From JAFLCM01 sp964510955 (lineage in GTDB: Bacteria > Planctomycetota > Phycisphaerae > Phycisphaerales > UBA1924), in assembly GCA_964510955.1 (NCBI GenBank), contig CAZEDW010000063.1:1-14067 (forward strand): 14,067 nucleotides of DNA, read 5' to 3'. Shown here piece after piece: positions 1 through 7,349 of this stretch; position 1 is the stretch's first letter; every line of letters starts with the position of its first letter. The notes beneath the pieces are model-generated. The model saw nothing but the letters and a program-made list of their open reading frames with translations, was not told where the DNA came from and made no database searches. Made by a program: the position numbers and the translations under genes.

Positions 1-1784
<1,784 letters not shown>

Positions 1785-1785
1785 C

Positions 1786-1799
1786 GCGCCCCCGGGCGC
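1786..1799 (+). terminator. Possible weak hairpin terminator after nrdJ (no U-tract)
   Basis: Immediately after the nrdJ stop, GCGCC and GGCGC can pair around a CCCG loop. No T-run follows, so this may be a 3'-end stabiliser or chance in GC-rich DNA. The first strong terminator downstream is at 2563-2603. Confidence 0.25.
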
Positions 1800-2007
1800 T
1801 GCTCGCTGTGAGCCAAGCCCACATCAGACACCTGCATCGCACACGACCCATAAGACCCATTCAGAACATCAGGACTCAGGACAAACATCATCAACAGCGT
1901 TGAACCCCTCGGGGCAGTGAGCCAGAGGGAAGCACTCCGAACCCCGGGCGGCGGGCGCAAGGCTGCGGCCGCCGCGCGGGGGGCGGAGGTTCAAACGAAC
2001 TTCGGAG

Positions 2008-2034
2008 CGAGAGAGAGCGGACGAGAGAGAGCGG
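2008..2034 (+). repeat. Tandem 14-nt repeat, two copies
   Basis: CGAGAGAGAGCGG occurs at 2008-2020 and again at 2022-2034, one base apart, just after the hairpin at 1986-2003. The two copies are identical. It is a purine-rich, single-stranded-looking stretch inside the candidate structured RNA. Confidence 0.8.
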
Positions 2035-2562
2035 TGTGTTGAATCGGATTCGTCTGTTCAGCCCATCAGCAAACGGCCCCGGTGCTCCGACCGGGCCGAA
2101 GCAGCCGAGGAGGTGCATCGACGCAAGGGAGAACGAAAGGGCACGCGAGCCGACGGATTGCTCGCGGCGCACGAGAGAAGGGAATGACTCTCGTGGGTTC
2201 AGCCCGCTCGGACACCGGCACAGGCCGACAGGCCACGGAGCCGGTCCACCCGAGCCGATTCTCCCAGGCGTGGGCGCGTTCTCGGCTTTGACAACGCGAG
2301 TGTCCGATCCGTTTCACCTCAACGGCTCGGCGTGCGCGACAGCGCCCGCCGGGCTCCTGAGAAAACGACGGGCTTTTCGTGCAGCCCCCTTCCCCGGCGG
2401 CATGCCCGTGCCCCACGCAACCAGGCACGGCCCGATGCCTCCGGCGATGGACGCCGCCGTCCCACACGACCCGGCGCGGCGACGGGTCAAGGCCCACCAA
2501 CGAGGGCCTGAGGTTGTTGCTCCCCCGGGAGCGACGGCCGGAAGGCTCTCTCATCTTGCCCG

Positions 2563-2603
2563 CCCCCGAGCAGCGGAATACGCCGCTCGGGGGTCTTTGT
2601 TTG
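2563..2603 (+). terminator. Strong rho-independent terminator
   Basis: CCCCCGAGC (2563-2571) pairs perfectly with GCTCGGGGG (2585-2593). An A/C mismatch, three further pairs (GCG/CGC) and a GAATA loop lie inside. The T-rich tail TCTTTGTTT follows at 2594-2602. The opposite strand has no T-run after the stem, so it works for + strand transcription only. It ends either nrdJ read-through or a separate RNA from 1785-2562. Confidence 0.85.
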
Positions 2604-2631
2604 CGGAGGCACAGAGGACCGGGACGGGGAG

Positions 2632-2663
2632 AAGTGGTCAAGTGGTTGGGTGGTCAAGTGGCT
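2632..2663 (+). repeat. Octamer tandem repeats, G-rich arm of an inverted pair
   Basis: Four consecutive octamers: AAGTGGTC (2632-2639), AAGTGGTT (2640-2647), GGGTGGTC (2648-2655), AAGTGGCT (2656-2663). A partial fifth (GAGTG) follows. The complementary arm lies about 100 bp downstream at 2767-2782, so an RNA of this region could form a long stem upstream of yajQ. Confidence 0.85.
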
Positions 2664-2766
2664 GAGTGAAAAAAGCCAATCGCCACGATATTCCGAGCGC
2701 TCGTTCAAGGTGGATAGACTGTTGATCTGTGTAGATTCTCCCGGTCCATGCTGCGTCAACAGGCTC

Positions 2767-2782
2767 GACCACTCGACCACTT
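2767..2782 (-). repeat. Octamer repeats, inverted C-rich arm before yajQ
   Basis: GACCACTC (2767-2774) and GACCACTT (2775-2782) are, on the opposite strand, AAGTGGTC and GAGTGGTC, the same octamer family as 2632-2663. The arm runs into the pyrimidine tract that abuts the yajQ start. The spacer between the arms (2664-2766) is relatively AT-rich, holds a 10-bp palindrome (CGAGCGCTCG, 2694-2703) and probably the yajQ promoter, though I cannot name clear -35/-10 boxes. Confidence 0.8.
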
Positions 2783-2799
2783 CCTCCCCCCCCTCCCCC
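2780..2799 (+). promoter_or_regulatory. Pure pyrimidine tract directly before the yajQ start codon
   Basis: All 20 bases before the ATG at 2800 are C or T, including CCTCC, which resembles the 16S rRNA tail rather than its complement. There is no Shine-Dalgarno, so initiation of yajQ must use another mode, such as an unstructured leader. Confidence 0.6.
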
Positions 2800-3294
2800 A
2801 TGCCCTCACTCGACATCGTCTGCCGCGTTGACTACGCCGAACTGGACAACGCCATCAACAACACCAAGAAGGCCATCGCCCAGCGGTTCGATTTCAAGAA
2901 CTCGCCGGTCGAGATCACGGTGGACCGCAAGGAAAAAAAGCTCCACGTCAACGCCGAGGACAAGACCAAGCAGGAGGCGGTGAAGGAGATGTTCCTGTCC
3001 GCCGCCATGAAGCGCGGCCTGGCCGTCAAGACCTTCGACTTCGGCGAGTGCGAGGTCGGCGCCGCGGGGCGGCTCAAGCGCGACGTCAAGCTCCGCGACG
3101 GCCTGCAGCAGGACCAGGCCAAGGACATCGTCAAGCGCATCAAGGCCACCGGCCTGAAAGTGCAGGCGTCGATCCAGGGCGAGGAGGTCCGCGTCTCCGG
3201 CAAGAAAATCGACGACCTTCAGGCCGTCATGGCCCTGCTGAAGAACGGCGAGCTCGACCTGCCGCTGCAGTTCGTCAACATGAAGCGCGATTGA
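2800..3294 (+). CDS. yajQ: YajQ family nucleotide/cyclic di-GMP-binding protein
   Basis: The 164-residue product, starting MPSLDIVCRVDYAELDNAIN, matches the usual YajQ length (about 160) and family pattern: two ferredoxin-like halves, with the strand FDFKNSPVEITVDRKEKKL, the middle VKTFDFGECEVGAAG, and the second half around DIVKRIKATGLKVQASIQGE, ending LPLQFVNMKRD. Family members bind nucleotides, RNA or c-di-GMP; in Xanthomonas the homologue is a c-di-GMP effector of transcription. Which ligand applies here cannot be read from the sequence. The ATG at 2800 is chosen because residue 1 of the family begins there; the in-frame extension upstream to 2650 would read through the repeat arms and is not YajQ-like. 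There is no Shine-Dalgarno. The gene converges on fliL with only 16 bp between stops and no good terminator between them. Confidence 0.93.
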   Translation: MPSLDIVCRVDYAELDNAINNTKKAIAQRFDFKNSPVEITVDRKEKKLHVNAEDKTKQEAVKEMFLSAAMKRGLAVKTFDFGECEVGAAGRLKRDVKLRDGLQQDQAKDIVKRIKATGLKVQASIQGEEVRVSGKKIDDLQAVMALLKNGELDLPLQFVNMKRD

Positions 3295-3310
3295 GCGGGC
3301 GCCGGCGGGA

Positions 3311-3967
3311 TCAGCCGCCGAAGTCCGAGCGCATCCCGATGCACCGCGGGATCAGCACCGACTGGATGCGCTCCTCGCCCTGCGGGTCCTGCTTGAAGAC
3401 GTCGCGCAGATACTCGAGAATCTGGCGCGTCAGCGTCTCGCGCCCCGGCTCGGTGAAGTACGAATGCTGCGCGCTGGCGATGATGGTGCCGATGCCGGTG
3501 CGGACCTCAGCCTGGCGGGCCTTCAGCTCCTCGGCAACGCCCGGCGTGGGCTCTTTCGGAGCCGCGCCGTGCCCGCCGCCGTGCTCGCCGCCGCCCGAGG
3601 GCTTGGCCTTGGGGTCCTTGGAGAGCACCGTGATATCGCCCGCGTGCTTGGCCTTGGCCTTGACCAGCACCTCGATGTCCCAGACATAGAGCTGGCCCGA
3701 CGAGTTGTTGGTGAACTTCTCGGCGATCACCGGGAGCTCGACGAGCTTGGCCTCCTCGGCGGAATGGTCGTCGTGCAGTTCGGTGGCCTTTACCTCCGAC
3801 GGCTTGCCCATCACGTTCATCAGGACCACGATCCCCGCGCCCTCGGCGACCAACAGCCCCAGGATGATCCCGATCGTCTTGACGGGCAGGCCGCCCTTCT
3901 TGGGCGCTTCGGCCTTGGCCTCCGGCGCCGGGGCCTGCTGCTTCTTGTCTGGGGCCTTGTCGGACAT
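3311..3967 (-). CDS. fliL: FliL-like flagellar basal-body/stator-associated membrane protein
   Basis: The product is 218 residues. A Lys/Pro/Ala-rich cytoplasmic N-terminus (1-29) is followed by one membrane helix (about 30-52, TIGIILGLLVAEGAGIVVLM), then a periplasmic domain beginning KLVELPVIAEKFTNN and ending with FTEPGRETLTRQILEYLRDVF and IQSVLIPRCIGM. FliL surrounds the MotAB stator at the inner membrane and supports torque and surface sensing. The start ATG at 3967 has AGGAG five bases upstream. The gene is last in the visible operon, 28 bp after the small membrane gene. A Gly/His/Pro loop (SGGGEHGGGHGAAP, 124-137) interrupts the domain, and the C-terminus departs from the usual FliL ending. 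The call rests on topology, position after flgE and the LVxLxxxxxN-type beta strand, so it is good rather than certain. Confidence 0.75.
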   Translation of the reverse strand: MSDKAPDKKQQAPAPEAKAEAPKKGGLPVKTIGIILGLLVAEGAGIVVLMNVMGKPSEVKATELHDDHSAEEAKLVELPVIAEKFTNNSSGQLYVWDIEVLVKAKAKHAGDITVLSKDPKAKPSGGGEHGGGHGAAPKEPTPGVAEELKARQAEVRTGIGTIIASAQHSYFTEPGRETLTRQILEYLRDVFKQDPQGEERIQSVLIPRCIGMRSDFGG

Positions 3968-3995
3968 GACTGCTCCTGATCGAAACCAGTCGAAA

Positions 3996-4229
3996 CTAAG
4001 CCGCGCGACGCACGCCCAGCCAACGGGCGTGGTGAAGTGCCAGCGCCTTGGCAACCAGCACCGCCCCAGCGGCCGAAGCGACGGTCCATCCAAAGATCGA
4101 CCACACCAGCGCCACGCTGAGCGCCGGCGAGGGCATCGACTCGGGCGAGATGACGGCGACGATGAATGCCATGGCAACCAAACCGCAGAGCCCGGCGCAC
4201 CAACGCCGGGGCCCAGGCCCAGGGTCCAT
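3996..4229 (-). CDS. Small two-helix membrane protein of unknown function
   Basis: A 77-residue protein lies between flgE and fliL. After a short basic N-terminus (MDPGPGPRRW) it has one hydrophobic helix (about 11-27, CAGLCGLVAMAFIVAVI), a short ESMPSP turn, a second helix (about 35-60, containing SIFGWTVASAAGAVLVAKAL) and a basic tail (HHARWLGVRRAA). This is inner-membrane topology with both ends probably cytoplasmic. The codons show the window's GC-rich third positions, which supports it being real. I chose ATG at 4229; GTG at 4283 would add 18 Arg-rich residues. Neither has a Shine-Dalgarno. It sits where Bacillus has swrD and other bacteria have flbD or motA, but resembles none of them by eye. 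Function unknown; co-transcription with fliL suggests a motor or export role. Confidence 0.6.
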   Translation of the reverse strand: MDPGPGPRRWCAGLCGLVAMAFIVAVISPESMPSPALSVALVWSIFGWTVASAAGAVLVAKALALHHARWLGVRRAA

Positions 4230-4309
4230 GGTTGATATCGGTCGGAACCGGCAGCGGGTTGATCGCCGCCTCGCCCGGCACACCGCGGCATTTCACGACC
4301 CGCCCGCGG

Positions 4310-6049
4310 TTACCGGCCCAGCGCGATCAACTGCTGCAACAGCTGGTCGCCGGTGGTTATCACGCGGCTGGCGGCGGAATAGCCCGTCGAACTCTGGATC
4401 ATCTCGATGAACTGCTGCGAGAGGTCCACGTTGGACTGCTCCAGCGCCCCGCCGACGATCCGCCCGGTCCCGAACTCCCCCGGGTTGGCTACCACCGCGT
4501 TGCCCGAGTTGGCCCCGGTCTTGAACTGGTTGTTGCCGACGTCCACAAGGCCCTGCGGGTTGTCAAAGTTGGCAAGCCCCACACGCCCCAGCGTCCGCGA
4601 CAGGCCGTTGGAGAAGCCGCCGGAGATGGTGCCGTCCTCGCCGACAGAGAACGTGGTGAGCGTCCCGATCGGCGAGCCGTCCTGGTACTTGCCGGCGATC
4701 CGCGAGGCGCCGCCGGAGTCGGCCAGGCCGGTCACCTTGTTGGCGCCGGAGTCGAAGTAGACGTCGAACTTGAGCGGGTCGGTCGCGCCGCTGCCCTTGC
4801 GGTCCAGCTCCAGGCTGACCTTCGAGGTCGAGACCAGCTTGCCCGCGCCGTCAAACTTGATCAGCGGGACCCCCGTGGAGAACGTGCCGGCCCGATCGCC
4901 CGATTCCAGGTGCAGCGCCAGGTCGGTGTCGTCGGCGCTGTGGAAGAACGCCCGCCAGTAGGTGCCGGTGCTGTCGGTCCGCGAGAGCACCATGGTCGCG
5001 TCAACATTGATGGCCGTGCCCAATGAGTCGTACGTGATGAAGGTGGTGCGGACCGCCTCGCCGGTGGCGTCCGCCGTCTTGGTCGTGACGAACGGGCTGT
5101 TCTTCACCACGCCCGTCGAGTCCTTGACGACAAAGTCGCCGGTCCCCAGCGTCAGGTCGTTGGCGGTGCCCCAGTTGCCGGTGAGCGTGATGACCCCGGC
5201 GGGGTCGATGGTGTAGCCGCCCGGCTCTGGGCCGGGGTCGGTGACGGTGTTGTAACCGCCGTCCTTCACAACCCCCAGCGCATCCATCACGAAGCTCATG
5301 AAGTCATCGACGGTTGAGGCGGCGCCGACGGTGAAGGTGGCGTCGGGGACGATCTTGCCCCCGCGCGAGCCGCCCGAGATGGTGATGGTGTCGCCGGCCG
5401 TAAAAGTCGTGGCGGGCGTGATGGCGGTCAGCAGGCTCGTGCCCGTGATAGGGCCGCCCGCGTCCAGCGCGTTGAACGTGATCGCCGACCCCGCGGTCGC
5501 GACGGCGCCGTCGGCGCGGAGGTTGCCGGCGAGTTCGACCTTGCTGGTCGCCTGGGCGATCGTCTTGCTCCCCAGCGGCACCTCGACGTCGCTGAGCTGG
5601 CCGGGGATGATGTTGAAGTCCTTGTCGATGCCGAAGCCCTGCACACGCTCACCGGTCTGGGTGAGAAGCTGGTTGCTGGCGTTGAGCTGGAAGCTGCCCG
5701 CACGCGTGTACGTCGTCTCGCCGTTGCGGTTGAGGATGAAGAACCCGCCACCCTCGATGGCCAGGTCGGTGGGCACGCCGGTGTTGGCGATGGCGCCGTT
5801 GGTCATGTCGCGCTGGGTGCCGGCGATGGTGACGCCCAGGCCCACCTGCGACGGGTTGGTGCCGCCGGAGTTGGACGTCGGCACGCTGCCGAGCGAGAAG
5901 TTGCGGCTGAAGCTGTTGCTCAGCATCAGCCGGTTGGCCTTGTACCCCGTCACGTTGACGTTGGCGATGTTGTTACCGATGACTTCAAGGCGCCGGGCGT
6001 TCACGTTGAGGCCTGAGAGTCCGGTGAGCAGGGCGCTGGTTGAGGGCAT
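4310..6049 (-). CDS. flgE: Flagellar hook protein FlgE
   Basis: The product is 579 residues. The N-terminus (GLSGLNVNARRLEVIGNNIA, from about residue 10, then NVTGYKANR) is the rod/hook family motif, and the C-terminus (SNVDLSQQFIEMIQSSTGYS, then VITTGDQLLQQLIALGR) is the matching D0 helix. The block AIEGGGFFILNRNGETTYTR and GSFQLNASNQLLTQTG, with VQGFGID after it, is the conserved FlgE/F/G core. Subunits polymerise outside the cell into the hook joining rod to filament. It is longer than the roughly 400-residue enteric FlgE; the extra length is surface-domain sequence at about 150-270, rich in Thr/Gly/Asp with an ISGGSRGGKI...STVDDFMSF segment that recalls hook-IN repeats. The start is ATG at 6049, where homology begins; the in-frame extension to 6139 is Arg/Pro-rich and not hook-like. 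No close Shine-Dalgarno. Confidence 0.96.
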   Translation of the reverse strand: MPSTSALLTGLSGLNVNARRLEVIGNNIANVNVTGYKANRLMLSNSFSRNFSLGSVPTSNSGGTNPSQVGLGVTIAGTQRDMTNGAIANTGVPTDLAIEGGGFFILNRNGETTYTRAGSFQLNASNQLLTQTGERVQGFGIDKDFNIIPGQLSDVEVPLGSKTIAQATSKVELAGNLRADGAVATAGSAITFNALDAGGPITGTSLLTAITPATTFTAGDTITISGGSRGGKIVPDATFTVGAASTVDDFMSFVMDALGVVKDGGYNTVTDPGPEPGGYTIDPAGVITLTGNWGTANDLTLGTGDFVVKDSTGVVKNSPFVTTKTADATGEAVRTTFITYDSLGTAINVDATMVLSRTDSTGTYWRAFFHSADDTDLALHLESGDRAGTFSTGVPLIKFDGAGKLVSTSKVSLELDRKGSGATDPLKFDVYFDSGANKVTGLADSGGASRIAGKYQDGSPIGTLTTFSVGEDGTISGGFSNGLSRTLGRVGLANFDNPQGLVDVGNNQFKTGANSGNAVVANPGEFGTGRIVGGALEQSNVDLSQQFIEMIQSSTGYSAASRVITTGDQLLQQLIALGR

Positions 6050-6215
6050 GGGGCGTGGTCCTGGCTGGGTTCGCCGCGCAATCGCGGCGGTACAAAGAGA
6101 ACGCGTGTTCAGACCCGAGCGCGGCGCCGGCCGGCGCACCGGGGAGGCCCGGAACGGCCGGGCTCACTGCGGACACGGGCTCGCAATCGGCGCGCCCGCT
6201 GGTTCACCGGGCCGG
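6050..6215 (-). other. Intergenic leader of flgE with palindromes and hairpins
   Basis: No gene is seen here. It holds three inverted repeats: CGCCGCG/CGCGGCG (6072-6078/6083-6089, 4-base loop), a perfect 14-base palindrome GCGCCGGCCGGCGC (6124-6137), and GCCCGG/CCGGGC (6147-6152/6158-6163). The first ends 23 bases before the flgE start in the transcribed direction. They could stabilise or attenuate the message, or be processing sites. I see no sigma-54 or sigma-28 promoter. Confidence 0.45.
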
Positions 6216-6767
6216 TCACGCCGCACGCGGCGCAACCGCATGAGACAGAAGCGTCAGCACCGACGAGTTCTTGATCGACGCCGCCGAGGGCAAGGGCAGC
6301 GCGTGCAGGGTCTGCGCGATCTCCTTGCTGTGCGCGTCGGCGCCGGCCCCTTGGGCCGCCGCGGGCAACGCGGCCGCGGGCGCATCGGGGATCACCGCCA
6401 CCGCGTCCACCCCCGCGACCGTGGAGTTCGAAGGGCTGGCGATCCCCGCCACCGTGCGCGATGCCACGTCGATCAGCACGCTCTTCCCGTCGATCAGCGC
6501 CAGCAGCCTGTTCGCGCCACCGGCGTCGGCGGAATCCACCGCCGGGCCGAGACGCTGCAGCTGCTCGCCGCTGAGCTCGATGCCCGAGCCTTTGGCCAGC
6601 CGCACGGGCGCGGATTTCTCGACGCCGCCCGTCTTCACCTGGCTGAGAAGCTCCGCGAAGCTCCGACCCTCCACCGGCGTCTTGCCCGGCGCCGGCTGGA
6701 GGGTCGCTCCCGCGCCCGGGATCACACCGGACGCGAGCTTGCGGAGCATGTCGGATTGAAGATTCAT
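6216..6767 (-). CDS. TIGR02530-type flagellar operon protein (function unknown)
   Basis: The product is 183 residues. Residues 60-110 (GSGIELSGEQLQRLGPAV, then GANRLLALIDGKSVLIDV and SRTVAGIA) fit the pattern of the small flagellar operon family TIGR02530 found beside flgD and flgE in Firmicutes and others: G-I-x-L-S then helix, A-V, a G-A, L-x-L-I-D, and V-x-x-R-T-V. The position between flgD and flgE is the expected one. The family's biochemical role is not known; it is presumed to help hook assembly. Beyond residue 110 the chain is Ala/Pro-rich, then about 40 residues (HSKEIAQTLHALPLPSAASI and onward) that the Firmicutes proteins do not obviously have. Start ATG at 6767, no Shine-Dalgarno; 34 bp after flgD. 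The assignment is by pattern reading and context. Confidence 0.7.
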   Translation of the reverse strand: MNLQSDMLRKLASGVIPGAGATLQPAPGKTPVEGRSFAELLSQVKTGGVEKSAPVRLAKGSGIELSGEQLQRLGPAVDSADAGGANRLLALIDGKSVLIDVASRTVAGIASPSNSTVAGVDAVAVIPDAPAAALPAAAQGAGADAHSKEIAQTLHALPLPSAASIKNSSVLTLLSHAVAPRAA

Positions 6768-6801
6768 CGATGGGTATTCGTTGAGTTCTCGGCGCCGCCG
6801 C

Positions 6802-7239
6802 TCAGGCCGCTTCCTGCCCGAGCATGAACCCGAGGATTTCCTGCATGTTCTTGAGCTGCATCTTCTGCCCGCCCGTGAGGTTGAGCAGCACGCCGTCCTT
6901 CGAGATGCTGACCGACTTCACGACGCCCTGGAGCGCCTCGCCCGAGTCACCCAGCCCCTTGATCGACTGACCGACAAGGTTCCCGGCGCTCGTCACCTCG
7001 TTCTGGTGCACGACTGTCTTCAGGCTGTCGGACAGGCTGAGGTTGCTCTCGATCGACCGGATCGTGGCGATCTGCTCCATCAGGTCTTTGGTCTGGCTGG
7101 GCTGCAGGGGGTCCTGGCGGGTGAGTTCGCTGAACATCACTTTCAGGAAGTCGCCCGTGGACAGCGAGTTGTACCGGTTTGGCGCAGAGCCCGCCGACGA
7201 GCCGGACGCCGCGCCGGCGCTGCTGGAAATGGTGGACAC
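6802..7239 (-). CDS. flgD: Flagellar hook-capping protein FlgD (short form)
   Basis: The product is 145 residues: a Ser/Ala-rich N-terminus, then the FlgD core YNSLSTGDFLKVMFSELTRQ with QDPLQP (42-47), KDLMEQIATIRSIES and the middle AGNLVGQSIKGLGDSGEALQ. It ends in VVKSVSISKDGVLLNLTGGQ and a short helix. FlgD caps the growing hook and guides FlgE insertion; it is dispensed from the finished hook. Like the Bacillus protein, it lacks most of the C-terminal beta domains of enteric FlgD (about 230 residues). The start is GTG at 7239, supported by GGAG seven bases upstream; no in-frame ATG is nearby. A small hairpin (CCAGC/GCTGG, 7260-7273) precedes it in the 110-bp gap after fliK. Confidence 0.93.
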   Translation of the reverse strand: MSTISSSAGAASGSSAGSAPNRYNSLSTGDFLKVMFSELTRQDPLQPSQTKDLMEQIATIRSIESNLSLSDSLKTVVHQNEVTSAGNLVGQSIKGLGDSGEALQGVVKSVSISKDGVLLNLTGGQKMQLKNMQEILGFMLGQEAA

Positions 7240-7349
7240 GGACGCACTCCATCGGCACGCCAGCGTTCGCTGGACGCCCGGTCACACGGCGCTCGGCACG
7301 AACCCGAAGGTCCATGCCCCAAAGCGTCTCAACTCGGTATCCACGCGGT

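Larger units (their letters stand above)
1905..2603 (+). ncRNA. Candidate long structured RNA (unrecognised), boundaries uncertain
   Basis: This stretch has no convincing gene but holds many good stems in order: 1942-1953/1970-1981 (11 bp, one mismatch), 1986-1992/1997-2003 (7 bp, AAAC loop), 2075-2083/2090-2097, 2144-2150/2160-2166 (7 bp), 2170-2177/2188-2195 (8 bp), 2206-2219/2240-2255 (6+6 bp), a 15-bp interrupted stem at 2394-2412/2424-2444, 2468-2473/2483-2488, 2490-2495/2504-2509 and 2516-2523/2528-2535. It ends in the strong terminator at 2563-2603, which needs some transcript to stop; nrdJ read-through is the alternative. I looked for RNase P, tmRNA, SRP RNA and cobalamin riboswitch core motifs and found none. 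The 5' end is a guess, placed after the less GC-rich 1801-1900 stretch. GC-rich DNA folds easily by chance, so the terminator is the main support. Confidence 0.3.

Noticed and set aside
1988..1996. T-loop-like GGTTCAAAC, hinting at a tRNA
   Set aside because: It is the loop side of a simple 7-bp hairpin; no acceptor, D or anticodon arms surround it.
2288..2316. TTGACA (2288-2293) as a promoter -35 box
   Set aside because: No acceptable -10 sequence at 16-18 bp downstream.
2344..2377. GCCCG/CGGGC followed by TTTT as a second terminator
   Set aside because: Only 5 bp with a 20-base loop, too weak next to the 2563-2603 terminator.
1905..2603. RNase P RNA, tmRNA, SRP RNA or cobalamin riboswitch
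   Set aside because: No GAGGAAAGTC core, no tag frame or CCA end, no SRP tetraloop context, and no B12 box. A GAAGCAGCC at 2098-2106 recalls SRP RNA but the flanking helix is wrong.
2036..2665. Open + strand frame of 209 codons in the nrdJ-yajQ gap (and a 191-codon frame on the other strand)
   Set aside because: It runs through the terminator hairpin and the repeat arm, has no family features, and both strands are open together, as expected for GC-rich DNA.
3968..4291. In-frame N-terminal extension of FliL
   Set aside because: It would run over the small membrane gene in another frame; ATG at 3967 has a good AGGAG.
5298..6827. 509-codon + strand frame opposite flgE and its neighbour
   Set aside because: Shadow of flgE and the TIGR02530-type gene: Arg/Pro/Val-rich, no domains, spans two real genes and the gap.
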